The position numbers and the translations under genes are program-made. The notes under the pieces are model-generated. The model was given only the letters and a program-made list of their open reading frames with translations. It did no database searches and had not been told where the DNA came from. A stretch of DNA of 64,000 bases from Melioribacter sp. (GTDB lineage: Bacteria; Bacteroidota; Ignavibacteria; Ignavibacteriales; Melioribacteraceae), in contig DYHW01000004.1 of NCBI GenBank assembly GCA_020723965.1, positions 1 through 64,000 on the forward strand, given 5' to 3'. Below, piece by piece: positions 1 through 9,498 of this stretch. Positions within the stretch are counted from its first letter, which is position 1. Each line of letters opens with the position of its first letter.

Positions 1-30
1 CCGTTTCCGTTTTTTCGTTTGCTTAATCTC

Positions 31-1056
31 CTATTTTAGTTTTCCATGATAAATTATATTGTAACCGGTTTTGTCATCAAATGCGTGCAAGAATATATCT
101 TTCTCTAAAACCAGCATAGATGAGCCGAAAGTAATGTTTGAAGTAAACTTTAATAAGTATTGCAAATCGGTTCCATTATAATGTAATAACCCGTCTTGCA
201 TTCTAATAAAGAAATCGTTTTTATTTCTACCCCATGTTTGTCCGCCAAAATTGGGTAAATTTATTTCAAGAAAATCATTGAGCTTTCCGTCAATATATCT
301 GTAAATCTTTTTGCCCTTACCTACATATAAATAACCATCTATATCGTTCATTGCCAAATTGTTCCCTGCAGTTTGATCATTAATAATAGTTTTTATGTCT
401 TTTCCATCATATTCTAAAAGTCTCGTTGTATCCATTATTTCTTTATTATCTATATAGGCAAGGAAATAGTATCTATCATTTTTTGTACTATACCTTGCCA
501 AGAAAATATTGCCATAATTCTTCAATGCCCGGTTTAATTGCCAACTATTACCATTATATTTATAAATCAGCCCGTCTCTATTGAATGGGATACCTTTTCC
601 TCCCCCAGCATAAATTTCATTGTCATTCTTGCCGGCCATGGAAAAGAAAAGAACATCTTTTTCTTCATACTTGAATTGCGGCGATGAAGTGAATGTATTA
701 TTCTTATAATTCCAGATTCGACCATCTTTAGTACTAATCCATAAATTATTATCCGTTCCCCAAAGGGAAGAAGTATTTCCAATGGGTGTTCTTGTTTCTC
801 TATACCATTTTGTACCGTCATATCTGTAGATATTTTCTAATGCAGAACCGACACCGCTTACCATCCAAACATCATTTACTGTTTTTCCCCATATTGAATT
901 AAAGTAAACGTAGTATGCTTTTATTGTATCAGCTTGCCATGTGTAGTCTCTGCTTCCGGGTTTATAATTTGGTTCAGGTTCAACTCCGCTTTCACTGCAA
1001 GAAATAAATTGAATAAAAAGAATGGGTATGATAAGTAGTAGTTTGTAGAGGTTCAC
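31..1056 (-). CDS. Hypothetical lipoprotein, beta-propeller-like
   Basis: Family not recognised. The N-terminus has a short positive end, a hydrophobic stretch and a lipobox-like FISC, so it is probably a lipoprotein processed at Cys20. The mature part contains repeated units of the type 'W-G-x-x-x-N-D-x-W', 'YRYDG-x-x-W' and 'YKYNG-x-x-W' spaced about 40-50 residues apart, which suggests a beta-propeller of short strands. The start codon is GTG, preceded by a G-rich stretch that could serve as ribosome binding site. It lies downstream of the terminator at 1185-1222, so it is probably transcribed separately from the M16 genes. Role unknown; a surface or periplasmic binding or structural protein is an inference. 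Confidence 0.75.
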   Translation of the reverse strand: MNLYKLLLIIPILFIQFISCSESGVEPEPNYKPGSRDYTWQADTIKAYYVYFNSIWGKTVNDVWMVSGVGSALENIYRYDGTKWYRETRTPIGNTSSLWGTDNNLWISTKDGRIWNYKNNTFTSSPQFKYEEKDVLFFSMAGKNDNEIYAGGGKGIPFNRDGLIYKYNGNSWQLNRALKNYGNIFLARYSTKNDRYYFLAYIDNKEIMDTTRLLEYDGKDIKTIINDQTAGNNLAMNDIDGYLYVGKGKKIYRYIDGKLNDFLEINLPNFGGQTWGRNKNDFFIRMQDGLLHYNGTDLQYLLKFTSNITFGSSMLVLEKDIFLHAFDDKTGYNIIYHGKLK

Positions 1057-1184
1057 TGCGCCCCCTGTTAATGAAATTTTTTCTGGTATGTTAATAGGTC
1101 AAATTTCTTTTTTACTGACCGGTTATTTTTCTAAAAACAATGTAATGATTTTTTCAAAAAACAAATTTAAAATGATCGAGCAAA

Positions 1185-1222
1185 CAAAAAGCCGCAGTCC
1201 GTTTTAGAACTGCGGCTTTTAA
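1185..1222 (-). terminator. Rho-independent terminator after the M16 gene
   Basis: A perfect 8-bp inverted repeat, GCCGCAGT (1191-1198) and ACTGCGGC (1209-1216), has a 10-base loop. It is followed on the minus strand by a T-rich run and also has TTTT on the plus side. It sits about 20 bases past the stop codon of the non-catalytic M16 gene, so termination of that minus-strand transcript is the natural reading. Confidence 0.85.
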
Positions 1223-1242
1223 ATTCTTGAATGGTGTAAATA

Positions 1243-3315
1243 TTATTTAACTTCAAATGTGGAATCCGGAACGCCTGAGTTTACTTCTACAGAAGACGCT
1301 TTTAATTCAATAGCTCCCATCGGTGTGCTTTGCACTAATTTATGCGCAATTTTTACGCCTTTAACTTCTTTGTAATCATCAAAATCAATAGTTGATGTAA
1401 AACTGCCTTGCGGTGTATCTGATGTTGTAACTTGGCGCACAAGCAGTTCGCTTTGAACATCATAATAGTTAATAGATTTTCTGCCTGAGGCGGCAGTTAG
1501 AGTAACTTTATAAGCGTCTTTGTTGTTAATTGTTTCCATTCCGCTTAATTCTGTTTTAATGCCAAGCTCATCGTATTTCAAAAATGCGTTGATAGCAGCT
1601 TCAATTTTTATTGCTTCAAGCTGAGCGCCTGTTAATTCCTGCTCCTGCCCCATAGCGCTGGTTTTTCCTTTAATTCCGTCAAAAATTGTTTTCTGCTGAC
1701 CAACTCCAAAATCTACAAGTTGATAAAATTTATTAGGGGCTTTTCTTATCATGGTTATTGTGATGTTCATCCCTTGCATTGAGCCGGCCAACTTTACCGT
1801 TTGATCGATTACTTTTAGTAAATTTTCTTTTCCGCCAAGCGCCTGAACATATTTATCTATTACAATCTCTGCGGTTAAACCAGCCGGAACTTTCTTAACA
1901 TTAGGGTCATACTTTTCACCAAAAGGATCGTAATAATCAATTTTTCCGCCTAAGCTGAACTTTGTTAAATTCTTTGCAACTTCTTCGCCATTTCCCACTA
2001 CAAGAACATAAGCATTATTTGGTTTAATATATTTTTTAGCTGTTTCTTGAACATCGTCTGCGGTTATTGCGCTAAGATTCCTCAAATAATTTTTATAATA
2101 ATCTTTTGGAAGGCTATATCTTGCCGTGTTAATTGCGAAGCGCGCAACTGTTTCGGGCATTTCGAGACTGCGTATAAAATTTCCGGTCAAATAATTTTTA
2201 GCTTTATCTAGCTCTGCTTCGTCCGCTTTTTCATTTCTAATTTTTTTCATTTCGTTAAAAATTTCTGTAATTGCGCTGTCTGTAACACTGTTTCTTACTT
2301 GCGTGAATGCTCCGAAACTTCCTATTAGCTGGTCGGGATTTATGTTAGAGTAAGCGCCGTAAGTATATGCTTTTGATTCGCGTAAGTTCATAAACAATCT
2401 TCCCGTAGCGCTTCCGCCAAGTATTAAATTAGTTACGCTTGCTTTAAGTGCGTCTTGGCTTCCTATTTGCAACTCAAGCGGATAGCAGACAGCAATAACA
2501 GATTGCACAGAATTTGCGCGGTCTACCAAAGCTGCTTTATTTACAACAGGGGCTTTCGGAGTTTGATAAACATTTTTCGGCACATCTTTCTTTTCCCATT
2601 TGCCAAGATATTTTTCAACCAGCGCCTTCGCTTTTGATTTATTGATATCGCCGACAACCGCTAAATAAGCAACATTCGGTTTGAAATAAGTTTCGTAATA
2701 TTTTTTGCATTGATCGAGAGTAAATAATTTAACGGTTTCGTCTGTTTCTGGTTCGCCGTAAGGGTGATCTTTGCCGTACATCAATACAGCTTGAACTCTT
2801 TGAGCAATAGCATTTGGATCATCCTTTGTTGTAGCTAATCCGGATAATGTTTGTTTTTTTATTCTGTCCAATTCCTCTTGCTTAAAATCGGAATTGAGAA
2901 TAATATCAGACATAATTTCGAGAAGTTTATCCTTATGTTTTTCTAGGCCGGAAGCTGTAATACTTGTTGGCGAAGTAGAAAGAGCAGCGCCGAGAAAATC
3001 AATTTCTTGATCCAGCTTTTCTTTGTTACGACTTTTAGTTCCAGTGCGTAATAATTGTCCCGCTGCATTAACATATCCAGCTTCTTTCCCCTCAAGAACG
3101 GGGTCTATATCAAGAACTAAACTAAAAGTAACTCTTGGCAGTTTTCGGTTTTCTACCACAAAAACTTTTAATCCGTTCTTAAGAACAAAAGATTCTGCCT
3201 CGCCAATTTTAACTTCGGGCGCTGCACTGGCTTGCGGTCGTTTGCTTCTATCCAACTGCGCAAATGACGCGGCAGATACGAATAAAATCAAAAATAATAT
3301 CAAAGCTTTTTTCAT
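1243..3315 (-). CDS. M16 peptidase family protein, non-catalytic subunit
   Basis: Insulinase-like (M16) fold protein with a signal peptide (MKKALILFLILFVSAASFAQ), so periplasmic or secreted. Residues about 35-450 carry the two M16 half-domains. Where an active enzyme has the zinc motif HxxEH, this protein reads AAGQLLRTGT, so zinc ligands and catalytic glutamate are absent. Residues about 475-690 are an extra C-terminal domain that resembles LolA/outer-membrane-lipoprotein-like beta domains (weak, by eye). The catalytic partner lies next upstream (3601-4926), as in heterodimeric M16 enzymes where one chain is inactive and the other cuts. The 285-base gap between them shows no gene. A role in degrading periplasmic peptides is an inference. 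Confidence 0.85.
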   Translation of the reverse strand: MKKALILFLILFVSAASFAQLDRSKRPQASAAPEVKIGEAESFVLKNGLKVFVVENRKLPRVTFSLVLDIDPVLEGKEAGYVNAAGQLLRTGTKSRNKEKLDQEIDFLGAALSTSPTSITASGLEKHKDKLLEIMSDIILNSDFKQEELDRIKKQTLSGLATTKDDPNAIAQRVQAVLMYGKDHPYGEPETDETVKLFTLDQCKKYYETYFKPNVAYLAVVGDINKSKAKALVEKYLGKWEKKDVPKNVYQTPKAPVVNKAALVDRANSVQSVIAVCYPLELQIGSQDALKASVTNLILGGSATGRLFMNLRESKAYTYGAYSNINPDQLIGSFGAFTQVRNSVTDSAITEIFNEMKKIRNEKADEAELDKAKNYLTGNFIRSLEMPETVARFAINTARYSLPKDYYKNYLRNLSAITADDVQETAKKYIKPNNAYVLVVGNGEEVAKNLTKFSLGGKIDYYDPFGEKYDPNVKKVPAGLTAEIVIDKYVQALGGKENLLKVIDQTVKLAGSMQGMNITITMIRKAPNKFYQLVDFGVGQQKTIFDGIKGKTSAMGQEQELTGAQLEAIKIEAAINAFLKYDELGIKTELSGMETINNKDAYKVTLTAASGRKSINYYDVQSELLVRQVTTSDTPQGSFTSTIDFDDYKEVKGVKIAHKLVQSTPMGAIELKASSVEVNSGVPDSTFEVK

Positions 3316-3600
3316 TTTGTACTCCGTTATGTTTTCAATTCTTATTTGTAATTCTGTGCTTGTTACGAAATCTATTGAGAGATTGTTTCAAAAGTGTTTT
3401 CTAAGATAATATTTTCTTTCTCTGTGTCTTGATCGTGATTCTGTTCATGCTCATTCACTTCTCACTCTTTCTCCCCACAATTCTTCTTTCAATTCTTCAT
3501 CAATTTCTTTGCAGTGATTTTTTTTGCTTGCTTTCAAATATTTTACCACAGAGACACGAAGATTTTTGAAACGACCATGTGGCAGCTATACATTTATTAT

Positions 3601-4926
3601 TTATTTTTTCTCTGCTGATTTAGGCAAATAATAAAGCACAACTCTGTTTTCTTTAGTTAAATATTTATTAGCAACTCGTTTAATATCTTCTTTAGTTGCT
3701 TTCATGTAACGCTGCAATTCTGTGTTGATCAAATTAGCATCGCCAAAATAAACAAAGTAATTAGCCAAACTTTCTGCAATACCGCGCACGGTGGAATTCC
3801 GCGCTACAAATTGGCCTTCAATTTGGTTTCTAAGTTTTTGAAATTCGATTTCGCTAATCAGCTCATTTTTTACTTTTTCTATTTCTGCTTCAAAAGAACT
3901 TTCTAAATCTTCCGGCTTAACGCCCATATTTGCCAGTCCGTAAACAATAAATAATCCCGGGTCTTCTAAAGCAAAAGGCATAGAAATAACTGCCAAAGCT
4001 TTTTGCTGCTTGTCTTTTATTTCTTTTTGAAACCGGGCGCTTTCTCCTCCGGATAATAATTGAGTCAGCAGATTCAAAGCGTAATAATCGGGAGTTCCCT
4101 GTGCAGGAATATGATATCCTTGAACAACTAAAGGAAGTTGAACATTATCGTAAACTATATCTCTTACTTCGGCAGTTTTTGCCGGCTCTATTTCTTTTGG
4201 TCTAACTATTTCAAAAGCCCCTTTGGGAATTTCGCCAAAATATTTTTTTACTAGCTCTTTTGTTTGGGCAATATCAATATCGCCAGCAATCGATAACGTC
4301 GCATTTTGAGGAACATAATACATTTTGTAGAAAGCGATAAATTCATCTAAAGTTGCTTGATCGATATATTGTGCGCTTCCAATAGGCACCCATCTGTAAG
4401 GATGAACTTTATAAGCGTTGCTAAAAATTTTTTCGCCTACAGTTCCGTATGGTCTATTATCGAGACTTTGCTTTCTTTCTTCTTTAACAACTTTACGCTG
4501 AGTTTCAACGCCAATGCTGTCTATTTTTAGATGAAGCATTCTTTCTGATTCCATATATAACCCAAGCTCTAGTTGGTTTGATGGAAGAACTTGATAGTAA
4601 AAAGTTCTATCGAAAGAGGTATTTGCATTTAATTGTCCTCCGGCGCCTTCGATAATCTTAAAATATTCTCCGCGCCTAATGTTTGGCGAGCCCTCAAACA
4701 TTAAGTGCTCGAAGAAATGTGCAAAACCTGTTCTTTCTGGGTCTTCGTTTTTACTTCCAACATGATAGAGAACCGATACAGCAACAATCGGGGTTGAATT
4801 ATCTTTGTGTAAAATAACGTTTAATCCATTATCTAATTTGTACTGCTCAAAAGCAATCTTCTTTGTTTGAGCATCCACATATACAAACGAAAATAGAATA
4901 AGAAAAGAAACAAATATACGTTTCAT
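3601..4926 (-). CDS. M16 zinc metallopeptidase, catalytic subunit
   Basis: Processing-peptidase-like M16 protein with a signal peptide ending near DAQ (residue 20). The inverted zinc motif is intact: H70-F-F-E73-H74, with the downstream acidic pair E149/E150 supplying the third ligand. The two homologous half-domains span about residues 25-230 and 235-440, the usual length for a single M16 chain. The adjacent gene 1243-3315 encodes a chain without the motif, so the two probably form a heterodimer acting on peptides in the periplasm. The substrate cannot be told from sequence. Confidence 0.9.
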   Translation of the reverse strand: MKRIFVSFLILFSFVYVDAQTKKIAFEQYKLDNGLNVILHKDNSTPIVAVSVLYHVGSKNEDPERTGFAHFFEHLMFEGSPNIRRGEYFKIIEGAGGQLNANTSFDRTFYYQVLPSNQLELGLYMESERMLHLKIDSIGVETQRKVVKEERKQSLDNRPYGTVGEKIFSNAYKVHPYRWVPIGSAQYIDQATLDEFIAFYKMYYVPQNATLSIAGDIDIAQTKELVKKYFGEIPKGAFEIVRPKEIEPAKTAEVRDIVYDNVQLPLVVQGYHIPAQGTPDYYALNLLTQLLSGGESARFQKEIKDKQQKALAVISMPFALEDPGLFIVYGLANMGVKPEDLESSFEAEIEKVKNELISEIEFQKLRNQIEGQFVARNSTVRGIAESLANYFVYFGDANLINTELQRYMKATKEDIKRVANKYLTKENRVVLYYLPKSAEKK

Positions 4927-5127
4927 TCAGCTTCTCCTTTTTTGAAATTGATTATTTGCTTATTATAATTTACTTGTAATAATATTGGTAAAAAATATTT
5001 TGTTTGCGAATAATTTGACGTTTTTAATTTTCATTAGTTAGCGGTTGCCCCCTTATTATTTAATAATTCGTTCCATGCAAGTATAATTTTATTAGTAAAT
5101 TTAGTCTGCAATAAAACGGAAAAGAAG

Positions 5128-6567
5128 ATGTCGGAAAATAAAAAAATAACTATTGCGCGCGGCGACGGTATTGGTCCGGAAATTATGGATTCGGTATTAC
5201 ATATCCTCGAAGCCGGCGGCGCTAAAATTGAAGTTGAAGAGATCGATATTGGCGAAAAAGTTTACTTAAAAGGAATTGATACGGGACTCTCTCCCGATGC
5301 GTGGGATTCGCTAAGACGCACAAAAATATTTTTGAAAGCCCCTATTACAACACCGCGCGGCAGCGGCTACAAAAGTTTAAATGTTACTACTCGAACGGCT
5401 TTCGGGTTGTTCGCTAATGTTCGCCCGGCTCAATCTTACCGTCCTTTTATCCGAACAAAACACCCAGATATGAATGTAGTTATAATCCGAGAAAACGAAG
5501 AAGATGTTTATACCGGAATTGAACACCGCCAAACAGAACAAGTTTATCAATGCTTAAAATTAGTAAGCAGACCGGGCACAGAAAAGATAGTTCGATATGC
5601 TTTTGAATACGCTCTCGTTCATGGACGTAAAAAAGTTACATGCTTTGTAAAAGATAATATAATGAAATTTACCGACGGTTTGTTCCTTCAGGTTTTTAAC
5701 GAGATCGCAAAAGAATACCAAGATATACAAGCTGACAACTGGATAATTGATATCGGCGCGGCAAAACTTGCCGATACTCCCGAAAACTTTGACGTTATAG
5801 TAATGCCAAATCTTTATGGCGATATTCTTTCTGATATAGCCGCTCAAATTGCTGGTTCGGTTGGACTAGCCGGCTCTGCAAATATTGGCGAGCATCTTGC
5901 AATGTTCGAAGCAATTCACGGCTCTGCGCCCGATATCGCCGGTAAAAATCTCGCAAATCCATCTGGACTTCTTCTTTCTGCCGTTATGATGCTCGTCCAC
6001 ATTCAGCAACCTGAAGCTGCAACACTAATTCATAATGCATGGCTTAGAACTATTGAGTCCGGCATACACACGGCAGATATTTTTGAACAGGGAATAAGCA
6101 GCGTTAGGGTTGGCACAAAAGAATTTACCGATGCGGTGATAAGTAAGATTGGGATGAAGCCGCATGAATTAAAAGCCGCTCAATACAAATATGGTAAAGG
6201 AATTAAACTGAATAAAGCCGTCAGAGTTCATGTGCCAAAAAAACTTGCTGGCGTTGATATATTTATCGATTGGGATGGAACCGATCCGAATGAACTTGGA
6301 AAAAAGATCGAAACAATTTCAACAGAACAGTTGAAACTGCAAGCCATTACGAACCGCGGAATCAAAGTTTATCCAGAAGGGCTGCCAGAATCTTTTTGCA
6401 CGGACCACTGGCGCTGCAGATTTGGAAGCGCTGACTGGCGGGAAGTTGATCATGAACAAATCATTGCGCTTCTAAAAAAATTTTCAGGCGCCGGGTTCGA
6501 TTTCATCAAGACCGAGAACCTTTATACATTCAACGGCACAATTGGATTTTCAGAAGTGGGCGCTTAA
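5128..6567 (+). CDS. icd: Isocitrate dehydrogenase, long (about 480 aa) type
   Basis: Converts isocitrate to 2-oxoglutarate and CO2 in the TCA cycle, or the reverse if the cell runs a reductive cycle. The isocitrate/isopropylmalate dehydrogenase fold fills residues 5-340, with GDGIGPE at the start, SLNVTTRTAFGLFANVRP for substrate contact, DNIMKFTDG, and the nucleotide-site segment MFEAIHGSAPDIAGKNLANP. Residues about 345-479 are a C-terminal extension typical of the Thermus/alphaproteobacterial-like form, which fits the 479-aa length. NADP use is the family expectation but was not proven here. It is divergent from the M16 genes and is followed by glyS in the opposite direction. The nearby 2-oxoacid:ferredoxin oxidoreductase would act on its product. 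Confidence 0.93.
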   Translation: MSENKKITIARGDGIGPEIMDSVLHILEAGGAKIEVEEIDIGEKVYLKGIDTGLSPDAWDSLRRTKIFLKAPITTPRGSGYKSLNVTTRTAFGLFANVRPAQSYRPFIRTKHPDMNVVIIRENEEDVYTGIEHRQTEQVYQCLKLVSRPGTEKIVRYAFEYALVHGRKKVTCFVKDNIMKFTDGLFLQVFNEIAKEYQDIQADNWIIDIGAAKLADTPENFDVIVMPNLYGDILSDIAAQIAGSVGLAGSANIGEHLAMFEAIHGSAPDIAGKNLANPSGLLLSAVMMLVHIQQPEAATLIHNAWLRTIESGIHTADIFEQGISSVRVGTKEFTDAVISKIGMKPHELKAAQYKYGKGIKLNKAVRVHVPKKLAGVDIFIDWDGTDPNELGKKIETISTEQLKLQAITNRGIKVYPEGLPESFCTDHWRCRFGSADWREVDHEQIIALLKKFSGAGFDFIKTENLYTFNGTIGFSEVGA

Positions 6568-6574
6568 CTTTTCC

Positions 6575-6655
6575 GAGAAGTCATTCTGTGACACTGAACC
6601 CAAAACAAAAATAGAGAATTGGACTCCAGCTTCTATTGGAATGACATTGTAGAAA
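6575..6655. repeat. Probable dispersed intergenic repeat between convergent icd and glyS
   Basis: This short convergent gap holds sequence of the type 'CATTCTGTGACACTGAACCC ... CTCCAGCTTCTATTGGAATGAC'. It resembles small dispersed elements seen next to genes in many low-GC Bacteroidota-like genomes, with an imperfect CCAG/TTGG inverted arrangement. I have only this copy plus a related-looking one near 22141-22197, so family membership is an inference. Confidence 0.35.
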
Positions 6656-6658
6656 AAT

Positions 6659-8146
6659 TTATCTCAACTTCTCCAAAAGATAATTCAATAATCCGCTTAT
6701 TGAAATACGAATCTGCTCCATCGAATCTCTCTCGCGGATTGTAACTGTTTGGTCTTCTAAAGTTTGTGTATCAACAGTTATGCAAAATGGTGTTCCAGCT
6801 TCATCCATTCTTCTGTAACGTCTTCCGATTGCCCCTTTATCATCATAAAATATTCTTAAGAAGGGACGCAGGTCCGCTTCAATTTTTCGTGCTATCTCCG
6901 GCATTCCATCTTTATTTACCAGCGGAAGTATCGCAGCTTTTATCGGCGCTAATTTAGGGTGGAATCTTAAAACGCTTCTTTGCTCTCCGCGAACTTCTTC
7001 TTCGTAATAAGCATCAATCAAAAATGCCATGAATGAGCGGCTTGCCCCCGCAGATGTTTCGATTATGAACGGAATGAATTTCTCTTTCGATTCTTCATCA
7101 AAATATTTTTGTGACTTGCCGGAGAATTGTTCGTGTCTGCCCAAATCAAAATCTGTTCTGTTGTGGATGCCTTCGATTTCTCCCCATCCAAATGGAAATT
7201 CGTATTCAATATCTGTCGCCTCTTTTGCATAGTGAGCAAGTTTGTCTTTCGGGTGGTCATGAAACCGTAATTTAGTTGCGGTCATTCCCAATGATTTGAA
7301 CCAGTCAATTCTTTTTTCTTTCCATTCATCGTAATGCTGTTTATCTGTTCCAGGTTTGCAGAAGTATTGCATTTCCATCTGCTCGAATTCGCGCGTGCGG
7401 AATAGGAAATTTTTTGTGTTGATTTCGTTACGGAACGCTTTGCCGATCTGCGCTATTCCAAACGGAAGTTTTTGCCGGCTCGAATTTATTACATTCAAAA
7501 AGTTTACGAAAATTCCTTGCGCGGTTTCCGGTCGAAGATAAATTACATTGCTTGCATCATCAACCGGCCCGAGAAAAGTTTTAAACATCAAATTAAATTT
7601 GCGCGGTTGTGTGAATGTGCCTTTGTTGCCGCAATTCGGGCATGAAATTATTTCTAAAAGTCTTTGTGCGCTGTTGTCATTTTCGAGAAGAGCTGAAAAC
7701 TTATCATCAACAGAACCATCAGCCAGAAATAATGATGCATCAAGTTCTTTTAACGCTTTCTCTTTATTCTTTTCGCTTATAAGTTCGGTTAACGTATCAA
7801 CACGGAATCTTGCTTTACATTGTTTGCAGTCGATCATTGGATCGGTAAAATTTTCAACGTGACCGCTGGCTTCCCACACTCGCGGATGCATTAGAATGGA
7901 TGCGTCCAATCCTTCAATATCTTCGCGGTAAGTCATCGCTTTCCACCATTCTTCTTTAATATTTTTCAACAACTCGACTCCGAGCGGTCCGTAATCCCAG
8001 CAGCCGTTTAATCCACCATATATTTCAGATGATTGAAAAACAAATCCTCTCCGTTTTGCAAGCGAGACAATCTTTTCAACAGTTTCATTCTGGTTCTTTG
8101 CGATGGCATACCTCAATTTTTTTTGCGCAAATATAGCAAAAGACAA
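6659..8146 (-). CDS. glyS: Glycyl-tRNA synthetase, class II homodimeric type
   Basis: Charges tRNA-Gly in the cytoplasm. Recognised from the N-terminal KRRGFVFQSSEIYGGLNG...DYGPLG segment, the class II motif 2 region (FRNEINT, FRTREFEQMEMQ), motif 3 (SAGASRSFMAFL) and the C-terminal anticodon-binding domain. It carries two CxxC pairs (CKQC and CPNC) in the insertion domain, likely a zinc ribbon. The start is unsettled: the reading frame opens at a TTG (8146) and another TTG lies at 8116, just before the conserved AKNQNETVEKIVSLAKRRGF. No good ribosome binding site precedes either; the shorter form matches usual family N-termini better. Confidence 0.93.
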   Translation of the reverse strand: MSFAIFAQKKLRYAIAKNQNETVEKIVSLAKRRGFVFQSSEIYGGLNGCWDYGPLGVELLKNIKEEWWKAMTYREDIEGLDASILMHPRVWEASGHVENFTDPMIDCKQCKARFRVDTLTELISEKNKEKALKELDASLFLADGSVDDKFSALLENDNSAQRLLEIISCPNCGNKGTFTQPRKFNLMFKTFLGPVDDASNVIYLRPETAQGIFVNFLNVINSSRQKLPFGIAQIGKAFRNEINTKNFLFRTREFEQMEMQYFCKPGTDKQHYDEWKEKRIDWFKSLGMTATKLRFHDHPKDKLAHYAKEATDIEYEFPFGWGEIEGIHNRTDFDLGRHEQFSGKSQKYFDEESKEKFIPFIIETSAGASRSFMAFLIDAYYEEEVRGEQRSVLRFHPKLAPIKAAILPLVNKDGMPEIARKIEADLRPFLRIFYDDKGAIGRRYRRMDEAGTPFCITVDTQTLEDQTVTIRERDSMEQIRISISGLLNYLLEKLR

Positions 8147-8355
8147 TAGAAGATAGAAGACGGAAGAGAGAGTATAATAATTCTTTTGTAATAGCTTTTT
8201 AAAAATGTCATAGCTACAACTTAAAGAGAAACGTCTGTATAACAGTATTTTTTTTAAAGAGGGTTTCTGCAGCTGTTCTGTCTCTATTTTTTAATTGATG
8301 TTTGTATCTTAACTTTACAGCAGCAAAAATACTCGGATGATAAACAAGGAAAAAC

Positions 8356-9498
8356 ATGTCGGAAGTTAAAAACTCTTTTATGATTATTGACGGATCAAAG
8401 CTGATTATTGAATCGCTTGTTAGAAGCGGCGTTGAAGCTTATGTTAGTTACCCGATCACCCCGGCAAATTGGCTGAACGAATATGCAACTCAAAGATTTC
8501 CCTATTCTACATTTGCGCCGGATGAAATCACTGTTCTGCAATGGGCAAGCGGTCTTTCTGCCGCTGGAATAATTACTGCAACCTCAACCTCGTTTCCCGG
8601 CTTTGCGTTAATGTTAGAAACCGTAAACATGGCTTTTATGATGGAGCTTCCTTTGATTATTGTGCTTGCTCAGCGAATGGGACCAAGCACTGGCTCGGCT
8701 ACCGTTGGCGCACAAGGAGATTTAATGCTTTTAAACGGCTGCATTTCTGGCGGGTATAATATTCCCGTTTTTTCTATTTCTAATTTAATCGACTGCTGGA
8801 ACATAACTTCAAAAGCTGTAGAAGCCGCTGTAAAACTGAGAACGCCGGTTGTGCTGCTTACATCAAAAGAAATGATAATGACCACAAGAAGTCTCGACAC
8901 ATCAGCTCTACCTAAGTTAGAAGCTGCAGAATTAGAACTATACAAAGGAAATGGGCGCTATCTATCTTATGAAGCCGGTGAAAATTTGGCGCCACCATTT
9001 TTGCCTGTAACCAATAATCAATTTCAAGTTCGGATAAACTCATCAACGCATGATGCTGCCGGAACAATTCGTAAAGCATCAAAAGACGCGCTTGCAAACA
9101 CATTGCGTCTTCATAAAAAAATACAAAATAGAATTTCCGAATTTTTATTCTATGAAATGGACGAACAACCCGATAACAAAAAAGAAATTTTGATTGTTAC
9201 TTATGATATTACATCCGAAGCGGTAAGAGACGCAGCAGCCGAATTACGAAGCAGCGGTGTTTCTGTTTCGGCTCTTTACGTCAAAACTATTCTCCCTGTT
9301 CACAAAAAGATAATCGAAATTATTGAACGATACAGATTTGTTCTCTTTGCCGAAGAAAATGCAACGGGCTTGCTGGCAAAAATTATTTATGGCGAAAGAT
9401 TAAACGAAAGAGTAAAACGAATAAATAAAATCGGGTTGATGATTACTCCTCAAGAAATAATTAAGGAAGCGAAAGAATGTCAACAAATTTCCTGTTAA
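8356..9498 (+). CDS. korA: 2-oxoacid:ferredoxin oxidoreductase, alpha subunit
   Basis: Alpha subunit of a thiamine-diphosphate 2-oxoacid:ferredoxin oxidoreductase, which reversibly links CoA, a 2-oxoacid and ferredoxin. The YPITPANWLNEY motif near residue 35 and the following TSTSFPGFALMLETVNMAFMMELPLIIV region are typical of the pyrimidine-binding domain. Residues about 270-370 form the second, transketolase-C-like domain. At 380 aa it lacks the gamma domain that is fused to alpha in many KorA proteins; here gamma is on the partner. It overlaps that partner by 22 bases, indicating translational coupling. Substrate is probably 2-oxoglutarate or pyruvate; context (icd nearby) favours 2-oxoglutarate only weakly. 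Confidence 0.88.
   Translation: MSEVKNSFMIIDGSKLIIESLVRSGVEAYVSYPITPANWLNEYATQRFPYSTFAPDEITVLQWASGLSAAGIITATSTSFPGFALMLETVNMAFMMELPLIIVLAQRMGPSTGSATVGAQGDLMLLNGCISGGYNIPVFSISNLIDCWNITSKAVEAAVKLRTPVVLLTSKEMIMTTRSLDTSALPKLEAAELELYKGNGRYLSYEAGENLAPPFLPVTNNQFQVRINSSTHDAAGTIRKASKDALANTLRLHKKIQNRISEFLFYEMDEQPDNKKEILIVTYDITSEAVRDAAAELRSSGVSVSALYVKTILPVHKKIIEIIERYRFVLFAEENATGLLAKIIYGERLNERVKRINKIGLMITPQEIIKEAKECQQISC

Noticed and set aside
3023..3409. Plus-strand frame opposite the M16 gene
   Set aside because: Shadow of the minus-strand M16 coding sequence, with no ribosome binding site or domain.
3541..3575. ACCACAGAGACACG-like sequence between the two M16 genes
   Set aside because: It resembles a widespread short repeat but only one copy is seen in this window, too little to call an element.
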